Shown in pieces: positions 50,301 through 59,574 of a stretch of 64,000 nt of DNA. The notes below the pieces were generated by a model that did no database searches, had not been told where the DNA came from, and saw only the letters and a list, made by a program, of their open reading frames with translations. The number at the start of each line of letters is the position of its first letter. Position 1 is the stretch's first letter. Made by a program: the position numbers and the translations under genes. This stretch comes from Symsagittifera roscoffensis (taxonomy: Eukaryota > Xenacoelomorpha > Acoela > Convolutidae), in contig NC_087071.1 of assembly GCF_963678635.1 (NCBI RefSeq), positions 22,227,194-22,291,193 on the forward strand, read 5' to 3'.

Positions 50301-53288
50301 TCATATAAGCTAAAAACAAAGAAAAATAGAATCATTTTGTGTAACTCAAACGCAAGGTCGAAAACAAAATGAGCAAAAAGAAGAGATTATATTTGATTTT
50401 AATTTATAAAATACATTTTACTGAATAACAATAAATTAGGAATTGGGATTTGTATAGTCTATTATAGTTTAATACATTGCTAATTTAAATTAACCGGGCA
50501 AAACGCATTCAACTTGAAATTTGGGTTCAAACTGGACTCACTTTGGTACAAATTTCTGCTGACTAACTTACTTAGAAATTTTTATATGGTGAACTAATAT
50601 GGTGCGATTTGGTTTGCAACATTGGGGCCCAAAATTTTGGAACCCCCTAAAACAGATCAAGTTTGGCACTTCTAGTCAATAAAGAATTGCATCAAAACTA
50701 CTTGGTCAATCACCGACAAAACTATATCAAAATGAGCTTCTTACCTAGCCCTACAAAATGGTTTAAGAAAAAATCGAAGCCCAATAAAATCGTTTAGGGT
50801 ATATTCTGCAAAATAAACTACCAAATATATAAAAAATGTTTATAATTGAAAAATGGTGTTTTTTATATAACAAAAATTTCGTTTTAAAGTGCATTAGATA
50901 ATCATAGGTTGTAATCCCAAATTTTGCTCCAAATTCAAGTACATTAACACTCTGTTTTAAAAACCATTCGTATCCACTTTTTTCAATCTTTTTAATTTTG
51001 CATTTTGAGATATGTGGCAATAATTTTGCATAGTTTGAGTAGTTAATGCAAATTTTTTGTAAAATTTTACCCGGCATTTTCCATTCTCCAAAATATAAAC
51101 GTACCTAATTCTTGTAGGAAGTTTCAATCCTTTTTGCTCCCCTAAGCATAAATTTGGCTCATTGGACCAAAGCTCAAAAATAAAACACTTTTCATTTGCG
51201 ACGATGAATTACTAAGTCTAAGGAGATAAAAACTGTGATTAATTTGACCATACTATTGTTACATTAAAATTGAGATAAAAAACGCGCGAGATGTTTTGTT
51301 ATTTTTCGGCGTAAGTGGACCTTCAGTCAATCCAAATTGGGTTGAGACAGCAAATGTACTTATAATATTACGTGACTAGGCACAAAAAATATCACTTTGT
51401 ACTTAACTTAATGCTTGGGGGATAAAATTAAAAAATAAAAATGGTAATTAAAATTGGAATGTTCTAGTTTTTTGTAGTTTTTCTAACAGTTTTTCTTATC
51501 AAGAACGGTTACATCATTGTTAAAGAGCATTCGGAACTCATACTAGATTTTTTTCCCACTTTTGAATATGATTGACTTTTATAACAAACAATTATGCAAT
51601 TTTCTAAACTAGGAAAAATAGTACTCAGACTAACCGTCTTTTTATATCTGATAATCAATTGTACGTCAGTTAAATTAAATTTGATCTGCCAAAAGAGTCG
51701 GTTTTTGGTTTTTATGGTCAGAAGAATATTCAAAAGTAACATTACATAAAAACTTGGACAAAATTAGAACATTATGGTCAAAATGGTTAAATCATATTTG
51801 TTAAAATTACAATAAAGTTGTAGTAGATAAGCAACAGCCAAATATTGCATCGAGAAATTTTGTGAATAATTCGAGACACGCAGTGTCGAGGTGTGAACAA
51901 GTTTCATGATGCAATATAAGCTGCTGCTTATCTGGTATGAAATACAAGTATAAAATTCGAACAAAACACACACATTTATAAGATTTCATGTTAACAAGTT
52001 TTTTTTTTATTTGTTTACATTGATTTTTTGTAAAAAATGTTTCACTAGTGTTTCAAATATTGGTTTAATGTTACAAATAATGCACTGGTTTTTTCAAAGA
52101 TTGCATTAGTGTTTCGAATATTGCCCTAATTTTTCAACTATGGCAGAGAAATATACTGAATACGTGTGTTTTACACTAGTGAACAAAATTAAGCGCAAGC
52201 TCGGGTTTTTATATTCTAAAACACATGTTTTCAAAGTCCATTTTGAATAATTTTTCTTTCGATTTCCAGCAGAACTCTTACATAGACCAAAAGCAATTGA
52301 TCTATCACAGATGGAAATTAAAAACGCATTTTGGAGAGTAAAATATAAATTTGCGTTTAATTTTTAACTAACTCTGTCGGAGGAATCATTTCAATGTCGT
52401 TGAAAGAACTTGCCTTGAAAATTCTAATGCATGTGAACCCTGGTCGAGGCCCGCGTTTAATTTTTTGTGTTTGTTTTCCGCCGAAATGTTAATTCCGCGA
52501 CCAAAAATCCATAGTCTGGACAGGGTTTTAAGTCAAGGACAAACTCTGGAAATACCGTATATCGGTCGCGATGGTCAAAAAGTTAGTCGAGGTGGTCGAA
52601 AAATTAGTCGTGGTGGTCGGAAAATTAGTCGTGGCGGTCGAAGACAATTGCTTGTTGCAAAGATTATTGGTGAAAGCAAAGATAATTGTTTACTTAATTG
52701 CCGTTTATTTGTTGTTAATCAACATCGTAAGATTTTGAATTCTAAGATTTGCAAAACATAAAAAGCTAAAACAGACAAATTGAAAAAACAACTTATGTTT
52801 TATGCTATCCATTTTGACAGTTTTCAGAACATTTTTCAAAAATTGTAAATCTTCTAAAAATAGGACACTGGGTTTGGCAACAGAGCCTAATCCTGAAAAC
52901 CTACTTACTTCGGCCATTTGAGACTTGGAGATATTCTGATTGTAGTCAATTACTACCAAAACTGGCAATAAAACGCAAATCAGCAAAACAACACAGTAGT
53001 ACATTTGCCGTTTTTTCTTGTTCAGTAACTGCTTCGCTTCCGCTCCTTTAACGATCAGTATATATCGTTCTACAGCAATAGCTAGTATTAGAATGATCTG
53101 GCTCCAGTAAGTCGAGATGTCAATTATGTTTCGAAGCACCCTAGGGAACTTTGTAGGGTCAAAATTGTGGCATAACCCAATGTTTTTAATTGTTTTCTAA
53201 CCAGCGGCGCGAAATAGAAAAATCGTTCAAAACTTGGAAGCCCATAGTTAGTCCGGAAAGCTTCAACCATTTGGAAAGCCGCCAATTT
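44012..53288 (-). CDS. Rhodopsin-family GPCR, partial, with duplicated 3' exon pair
   Basis: Visible exons: 53288-53202 (extracellular loop 1), 53148-52909 (TM3, intracellular loop 2, TM4), then either 49687-49453 plus 48485-48157 or 45547-45313 plus 44340-44012 (TM5-TM6, then TM7 and tail). All junctions are GT-AG and phase-compatible. TM3 ends in the ERY variant of DRY. TM7 reads VNTILVLILLKPFHEPILTL, without a canonical NPxxY. Exons for the N terminus and TM1-TM2 were not found in 53289-59229. The receptor would act at the plasma membrane; the ligand is unknown. ERY, short loop 3 and the absence of olfactory-type motifs suggest a peptide- or amine-like class A receptor, but that is inference. 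Confidence 0.8.
45313..45547 (-). CDS. GPCR exon TM5-TM6, copy 1 (distal)
   Basis: Same borders, phases and sequence as 49453-49687. Could be spliced to the TM3-TM4 exon across a 7.4-kb intron that skips copy 2. Confidence 0.82.
46508..46616. repeat. Inverted repeat in duplication copy 2
   Basis: Arms 46508-46532 and 46592-46616, the counterpart of 42336-42445, with small changes confined to the spacer. Confidence 0.8.
48157..48485 (-). CDS. GPCR terminal exon TM7 and tail, copy 2
   Basis: Acceptor TTATTTTTAG, 2-base phase completing an Asp codon with the upstream exon, stop at 48159-48157. Encodes extracellular loop 3 with RRELNIDSGLRALRLSYGAV, TM7 and a Lys/Ala-rich tail ending KSNKDLQIQ. 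Confidence 0.85.
49453..49687 (-). CDS. GPCR exon TM5-TM6, copy 2 (proximal)
   Basis: 235 bases, acceptor TTTTTTTAG, donor G|GTGCTC; phase 0 in, phase 1 out. Encodes loop 2 with two Cys (ILCTHC), TM5 (LVFNLTAIVLSSVLYFKC), a very short loop 3 and TM6 (RVLTIAFAFLLLAWVICVMP). The CWxP motif is replaced by WVICVMP. Identical to the exon at 45313. Confidence 0.85.
49843..49966. repeat. Foldback hairpin of about 124 bp
   Basis: The left arm (TTACCAAATTAGGCGTTTAA, then CTATTTATA and TGATGTTCTC) pairs imperfectly with the right arm (GAGAACATCA, TATAAATAG, CCTAAACAATTAATTTGGTAA) around a loop of about 16 bases. It lies about 100 bases beyond the end of duplication copy 2, inside the GPCR intron. Foldback MITE or small-RNA precursor are both possible. 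Confidence 0.7.
49979..50001 (-). pseudogene. 23-base relic of the GPCR TM7 exon
   Basis: Identical over 23 bases to the TM7 exon segment coding YGAVNT (44150-44172). It matches copy 1 rather than copy 2 at the one distinguishing base. Flanks are unrelated. Too long to be chance. Confidence 0.7.
50002..52400. other. GPCR intron between TM3-4 and TM5-6 exons, AT-rich, no gene seen
   Basis: No exon-like segment or known repeat was recognised on either strand in this stretch. Confidence 0.5.
52465..52761 (+). CDS. Hypothetical small basic protein with RGG-like repeats
   Basis: Open frame on the opposite strand inside the GPCR intron, about 99 codons (a second ATG gives 91). A 21-bp unit repeated about three times (52570-52645) encodes SRGGRKI blocks. 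The flanking parts are not low complexity (SLDRVLSQGQTLEIPYIGRDG and LLVAKIIGESKDNCLLNCRL). Base composition is richer in GC than the surrounding intron. Function is unknown; it could be a retroelement fragment or a chance frame over a minisatellite. Confidence 0.25.
   Translation: MCLFSAEMLIPRPKIHSLDRVLSQGQTLEIPYIGRDGQKVSRGGRKISRGGRKISRGGRRQLLVAKIIGESKDNCLLNCRLFVVNQHRKILNSKICKT
52909..53148 (-). CDS. GPCR exon (TM3, ERY motif, TM4)
   Basis: Acceptor CCCTACAAAG, donor GTAAGTAG, 80 codons, phase 0. Encodes TM3 (WSQIILILAIAVERYILIV), a basic intracellular loop 2 (NKKKRQ) and TM4 (MYYCVVLLICVLLPVLVVID). Counting back 25 residues from the Arg of ERY gives Arg where most class A receptors have the disulfide Cys. 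Confidence 0.85.
53202..53288 (-). CDS. GPCR exon (extracellular loop 1)
   Basis: 29 codons, phase 0, between a CTCTGTAAG acceptor and a GTTAGA donor. Encodes AFRTNYGLPSFERFFYFAPL. Only a 53-bp intron separates it from the next exon. The acceptor is the only AG inside the open frame but has a weak pyrimidine tract. Confidence 0.65.
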
Positions 53289-53958
53289 CTTACAGAGAAT
53301 TATCAATTAAAATATCAATTTGTTGATTGAGCTTCTGTTTTGATTGATTTTGTTTGGCTGGAATTAATTTCAACCAATCACATTCGAGCATTATGATCCA
53401 TTTTTCAAAATGTGAAAAAAATCAGTTTTGGGCCTTATAACACAAAAGACCCATTTTCCAAAATTTTCGTTTCTGTCGAATAATACTTTTTCCGATATCT
53501 CAAAAATCACTATGAATACGCTATGAAGAATGAGTCAACAAATAAGGTTTAAGGGGAGTTTTTTTGGAAAAAAATTCCGTTGTTCAGCAACCCCTTCATA
53601 TTCAGTATATAATGGCTACAAAGGTGCCTTAAGATGAAATTGAATAAAATTGAAACAACTTCAAAAATCGCCTCAAAATAAAACTTCAAAGGTTTTTGTA
53701 ATGTGTAAATACCTAAGACTTGTTAAAATTGCGACTAGTTTTCCTCCATGTAACAATACTTTTTGGGCAGCAATTCTCCTTTCATAGCAAAAAAAAACAA
53801 TGTTATACTACAAAATCGAAATCAAAAAACCATAAGCGAAAGCCCTTGTCTGAGGAATTTAAGACCCCTTATAAATTTGCAGCAAGCTTTTTCTGGGATA
53901 AAAACTTACAATCCTTGTCTTTGTTTTCAAGTTGACAATAATTAAGTATGCTTTGAAC

Positions 53959-54349
53959 CAGTAGCGGATTTCGACCTCAGGGGTTCGACCCCCTGCCAAC
54001 CCAAAGGGTCCTCCCTTTGTTTTATTTTGAGATATCCATTTTTGGCTGAGTGAGCCTAGAAATTTTCTAAACGCGCAAATTTTCTAACTTTGAGGGGGAG
54101 TGCGTGCCGAAAAAACGCGATTTTTTGGTCGAATTTTTCCAAAAAGGGCTCAAAAACGCCTTTTTTGGCTTTTTTTCAAAAAAAATTGCTGAGGCGTAGA
54201 AAAATTGGTCAAATTGGGGTCTTTCTAGTGGCTGAGGAGACCCGAGAAAATCAATTTGGTCAAACTAAAAAAAAGTCGACAAAAATTTTCAGTTTTTTTT
54301 TTGAAAATCCGCCCCCCCCCCCCTCGAGAAATTCCTAGATCCGCGCCTG
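53959..54349. mobile_element. hAT-type MITE, copy 2 (391 bp)
   Basis: Ends CAGTAGCGGATTT and CCTAGATCCGCGCCTG, with a perfect 8-bp target duplication CTTTGAAC at 53951-53958 and 54350-54357. The interior resembles the MITE at 20044, including TTTGAGGGGGAG and AAAAAACGCGATTTTTT. No transposase. Confidence 0.88.
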
Positions 54350-54589
54350 CTTTGAACATCTCATTCTTAAATATTCCGTAAAGTTCATTTAAAGCTCCCT
54401 AGAAAGGGGTAGAAATAAGGATTCAGCTCCGTCGTAGTCTTCAGTTAGACTGTGATAAGCAAAACTACAGACGAAAAAAAATGTTTCCATATTGCAACCT
54501 GTCAAGAACTCTACAAATGACTCTGTTGCTTTAAGCATTTTTATTTAAAGTAACTGTGGACACTTTTCAGTAGATTCTTGCCCTTTTTG

Positions 54590-55080
54590 TTCCGGTTATT
54601 TGAAAAATATGGAGTAACTTTGCCTTCGGGTGTGTTTTAGCTTTTTAAAATTCATTTTGTTTTCCATGCAAAATCAGGTACCACATGGGTCGCCAGATAT
54701 ATCATATTAAAGTCCTTTCAGTTGTGATTCAAACAAAATTTAAAAATTTTGAAACGTTTTTGTAAGTGTCGAGAAAAATCAGCTTTAAATTTTTATTTTT
54801 GGTTAATTTGGAGCTAATAAGGTGAGCGAGAAGGCTTACAATAGCTTATTTATGCTTGTTTAAAAGTTTTTTTTTTACAGTTTTTGTTTGTTTTTTTTTA
54901 GCAATTTCTCTGCAAAAAATGTTTCCAATTAGCCTATTTGACTATGGCTGTCTCATTTGCCTAACTTCTATTTTTCAAAGTTTTTTTTTATCATACCGCG
55001 GCACTAAATTGAATATAAAAATTATATTTTATTAGACAATGGTCGGAAGATTCTGTGCTACTTGCCCAGTAACCGGCTAT
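54590..55080. repeat. Interspersed repeat family B, copy 2
   Basis: Starts TTGTTCCGGTTATTTG. Contains CATGCAAAATCAGGTACC and ATATATCATATTAAAGTCC, and ends with GGTCGGAAGATTCTGTGCTA and CTTGCCCAGTAACCGGCTAT. Collinear with 16040-16565. Confidence 0.65.
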
Positions 55081-56118
55081 GCTTGTTTGAAACTGGAATT
55101 GCTAAATTGCCAATCGCATAGACTTTCCATCTATTAGGCAGCAGTGACAAAAAGAACAACTTGCCGAAGTGTCAGTGTGTCGAAAGTGCGGGAACATTTG
55201 GTTTGAATATCATCTGAGTGTGAATTATTTGATCACAACAGTTTACAGGGATAATTACAGATTAAGCATCTCATCTAGGTGGTGATTTGTAACTTCATCT
55301 GCTGCACTTTTCTAAGTGGAAGAAACTATTTAATGTATTCAAGAGTGAGACTTAAGCACCAAAAAACGCGAGCAGTGAAAGACGAAAAAAAATTCAGAAG
55401 CGACAACGCCCAAGCGCCTGAAAGGGTGCAGCCAATTCAAAGAACATTGATAACTTTCGCCAAACTTACACACTTGATAGTTCGGACACTGACACACTTG
55501 CAGTCAATCAATATCATTTACAGGCTCACAAAATCGACTAATATAATTCGACTAGATCTATTGAAACTTAAACTTAGAAAGAAGGAGAAATAGTAACATT
55601 CCATTCGTACCTAGAATTAACCAAGAAGTCTTGGGAATAGTTCCAAACTGAATTGTTTCTTGTTATTTGGTCTATTTAAAACTTTGCTAAATGCAAAATA
55701 TTATTCACTTTGTACTTAGAAATCGTGTGGATGTATTCGGTGGAAAAAATGGGTGTTGTGTTTTTTCGGAAACAAATCTCAAAAAATCATATTTTTGTGT
55801 ATAACCAGCTATGAATATACAACGTGACGTACAGGAGACTTATCGGATCAACAAAACTCAATGAGAAAGTGCCCCTTGGAGTTGTAATGTCCAGTGTGAC
55901 CAGAGAGATTCAAAAATGCCCTTAAAAATTGACTTTGAATTAGAATTTTTTTTATTCCAGTAAACTTTAGGTGATAACGCAAAAGGTTTGAGTTTCAATT
56001 ATGAAAGTTTTTTTCTAAGATCTACACGTAAAAAAGGGCATTTGTGCGACTAAAATATACATATTCACATAATTTTAGCACCTGTTGTTTTGTTCGAACA
56101 AGTCTGAACAAAAGTAAA

Positions 56119-56225
56119 CAAGACTGCTCGTATCAGGGCGAAGCCCTTAATGTTCCGACTGCCTTTTAAGGTTTATGGAGCAGTAATAACATAAACAAAT
56201 TAAATATTTAAAAAAATAAAATGAA
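56119..56225. repeat. Dispersed copy of the 540-bp unit start
   Basis: CAAGACTGCTCGTATCAGGG, the CAGGGCGAAGCCCT hairpin, GTTCCGACTGCC and TTTTAAGGTTTATGGAGCAG match the first 100 bases of the tandem units at 13050 and 13591. Confidence 0.75.
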
Positions 56226-57564
56226 ACAAATGGAACAAAAACCAAAAAAGCATACAAACGAATGTAAAAACCAAACTTTTGCTTACGATAAAGTCATATA
56301 ACGGAAAAGTAAACCCATATCTTCCAAAGTGTTTGTCATTTAGATCTATCAACACATAACAAAGAATAGTTTAAAAATGCAGAATAAAAACAGAAGATTG
56401 GGCTTTTTATACGCCACGTCTTCAATCACTAGGAATCGGCATCAAAGTCTTACATATTAATTTTTTACGAAAAGTTTTAGGATTCATAAAGACGCGAAAG
56501 TTTAAAGCGCAACAACAGAAAAAAAAACAGTTTCGAAGATGAAAAAGGACAGGAATAACGATTACACAATACTCTGAAACGAAAAATCAGAAATTTTCAC
56601 ATTTGACGAATCAAAATTCAAACGTTCAAACCGAGTAAACCAACAAAAAAAAAGTCAAAATTAACACAAAGTGCAAAATGAGCTCCAAATTGAAAAAAAA
56701 GTTTCACCTATGATCATTTTTGTAAAGTTATCATTTTTGTAAAGTTATCAATCCGCTTGAAAACAATTCCAAATTGAATTGTTGCATGTTACCTGGTCAT
56801 TTAAAATTTGCTAAATGCGAAAGAAGTCACTTTGTACTTGGAAAGCGTGTGTGGGTATTCGGGGGTAAAAGTAAGTGTGTTCTTTTCGAAAACAAATCTC
56901 AAAAACTAGTTTGAGTTTTTTTTTGTAAAGTTTCATCGGTTTCCTAAAGCAACATTACTCCATACACCTTAAAACGCAGTCAAATTTTTCAAGGCTTTTA
57001 CTTGATCTGAGGTCTGAGTTTACTTTTGTGATGCAAAAATTGATTCCAAATTAATCTACCTACTGTTCGATTCTAAATCCAATCACAAATACATTTTTGT
57101 CATTGCGGGTACCCAATTGTAACAATTTTTAGGATACAGAAATAATTTTTTTTTCCTGTCAGTTTTCAAAATTTTCGTTTGAACAGAATTTCTAAATGTT
57201 GGCTCAACATCAAATAATGAACAAGAAACACAATATGACAAATTATTCGCAGATTACGGAGAAGCAAATGATATGTCTAATTCATTTATTTCAATAGCAA
57301 ACCCTAGCTAATACAATAAGAAGCTGATAAGCCAACTAAGCTTAAACGATTCGTCCAGATAAACAAGATTTTTTTTCAGTTTGATAATTTGCATTACTTG
57401 TACAAGTTAACTAATTAACTGAATGGTTGAACTAAATTAGAGCAATTTCGAATGACAAAATTTAAATATAATCCTGTTAGGTTTTCTATTTTTGCTATGT
57501 TTTTAATAGCATTTCTAATATTAAAAACTGTTGACCTCCTGAGCAGCCGTTTTTGGGCACTTCC

Positions 57565-57679
57565 GCCCCAAAAACCCAGTCATTTCGCCGACAAGGCAGT
57601 CATATCCGGAACTGACTGCTTTCGAAGCGGAAATGACTGTAGCTGAAACGATTGTGTTTTTGGGGCTGAAATGACTGGG
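57565..57679. other. GC-rich cluster of alternating CAGTCATTTC motifs
   Basis: In about 115 bases: GCCCCAAAAAC and CCCAGTCATTTC (57565-57586), GCAGTCAT (57596), ACTGACTGC (57611), GGAAATGACTG (57629), then GTTTTTGGGGC and GAAATGACTGGG (57656-57679). The last two invert the first two, but in direct rather than mirrored order. Confidence 0.55.
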
Positions 57680-59229
57680 AGTCTCTTGATCTATTAAAAC
57701 CCAGTTTAAAACGTTCTAACATAGATTCTACAAAAAAAAACATTAATTATCATCTATTTATTCTTTTTACAATTATTGTTAATTTTTTAAAAAATTATTT
57801 AAGTTTTTACAACCATCGTCTCCGACTCCGCCCCCTCTCATTTTTTACTCCCAACCTCCATCTATACACTTTTCGCCCAGTTTAAGTGTGCTAGATGTAT
57901 GATGTGTGTAAAGGAGGGAGGGTTTTAGGTATAAAAAGCGTTATAAAATTTTCAAATCGATTTCTTTTTTCAAATATATCGTTTTTTAAAACAAAAAACC
58001 TGTTTTCCTTTGTGAGCAGGAATCATTGATAGCTACAGTAATCTATGGAAACGTTCTTTTTTATGCCCTTGCTGTTGCATAAACTGGTCCATGTGGGATA
58101 TTCGGCTCGCATCGGACTTCATTGAAATTCACAGATCTTATTTTGATGTTCGATTCATCGTTTAATTCAAAAACATCTTGATTGCTATGAATCAATTGAG
58201 TCCGAACAACCACCAATTGAATTCAATCCGAACAAAAACGGACTTTTCATATTAAGTCCCCGCTCCAAAACTAAAAGCTTTTTTTAATGCCATCAAACTC
58301 AGTGTGCGTATTATGGAACTATAATTTTCCAGCGGAGCTATAATAGGAAATAACCCTAGTTTAAGTCAAATATTGCATTAAAAAAATCCAAGCACTAAAA
58401 TGCTGATTGAAATTATTCAAAAAAAAGTAAACGATATTGGAAAAAGCAAATGTTTTATTCTCAAATTGGACTGCAAGCAGAAAAAACTAATGAGAATAAG
58501 ACGTGTTTAGAAATGTAATAGAATTTAAATGGTGCAACTTTCTTTGAAAAACTTGAGGCCAAAATAATATCTTAATCTTTTTAACCAATTAAAACTTAAT
58601 CTGAAACTAACGTTCAATTATTCAGCACGTTCTATCAAAGTGAGCCTTGTATGTACCCCAACAAATTTTAAGAAGAGTAAGATCACTAAAATTTAATACA
58701 AAAAGTGTAAAAACTGCTTCATATAGGAAAATGGTGTTTCAAATAGAAAACCTTGATTTTGGCTATGACAGAATAATTATTCCAGTTATATAAAAAACAA
58801 TAACTTTTAAATAGTTTTTTGTTGGGATAAATTTTATATATTTTTTTCAACAACTGGTCTTTAAATTTCAGCTTATTTCCCGGATTGAATGAGAGAAGTC
58901 AAAAATTACCCATGTATGATTCATGGCATACAGCCTAGTATTCAACCTATGCTACTTTCGTCTGGTTTCAACCCAATTTGTCCAGGAAAAATCAAAAACG
59001 TAAAAAAAGTTCTACATAAACAAGTTTTTCGCTTTGGTCTTATATAATATCATAAAAAAATATTTCCGAGTGAAGTCAGTCCACTAATTGAATTGCAAAT
59101 GAATGATTCTTTTATACAAATGAGAGACTAAGTTAGACATGGCGACTCAGTGCAAGAATCAAAAAACAGTGTTTGGATACCCTTATAGTTAGAGGGAAAG
59201 AAGAACTTGAATCGAGAGAGCCCAACTTG

Positions 59230-59567
59230 TGTTAAGATTCAGAGTTAGAGCAAGTAGGACTAGGGGATAGAGGTTTGAGAGTTATCTGAGGTTTCAACTG
59301 AGGAGAGAGAAGAGATACTGATTGTTGAAGAATGAATTGAGATTGTGTTTTTAAAATGACACGACAAACTGAGCATCAAATAGTACCAGTTAATTAATTA
59401 CCAGTTAATTAATTAGTTTATCAAATACCAGCAGACCAGTTGACCTTGTCTGAGTGCATTGAGTTTTATACCAGTTGACCTTTAATTAGGTTTCTATTGC
59501 TCAAGTCTGACCTTGAGTTTGGTCTGGTATTTCACTAGTCTGGCATTGAGCTCGTCTGTCCTCAACA
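59230..59567 (-). mobile_element. Copia 3' LTR (338 bp)
   Basis: Begins TGTTAAGATTC and ends CCTCAACA on the plus strand, with TGTT/AACA inverted termini. Identical to the 237 visible bases of the other LTR at 63764. A 15-bp unit TACCAGTTAATTAAT is duplicated inside. The 5 bases before it are ACTTG, the expected target-site duplication; the partner lies beyond the window. Confidence 0.92.
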
Positions 59568-59574
59568 CCCCCAC
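59568..59574 (-). promoter_or_regulatory. Polypurine tract of the Copia element
   Basis: On the minus strand GAGTGGGGG directly precedes the LTR start TGTTGAGGAC. This is the place and composition expected for the plus-strand primer. It abuts the stop codon of the Gag-Pol frame. Confidence 0.75.

Larger units (their letters stand above)
55081..59229. other. Gene-poor region before the Copia element
   Basis: Apart from the items listed at 56119 and 57565, no gene, RNA or known repeat was recognised. The missing TM1-TM2 exons of the GPCR would be expected here or beyond. Confidence 0.4.

Noticed and set aside
57452-57646. Plus-strand frame starting with a hydrophobic stretch resembling a type II signal anchor
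   Set aside because: AT-rich DNA readily gives Phe/Ile/Leu runs; no splice donor or downstream exon was seen, and the frame ends in the palindromic cluster.
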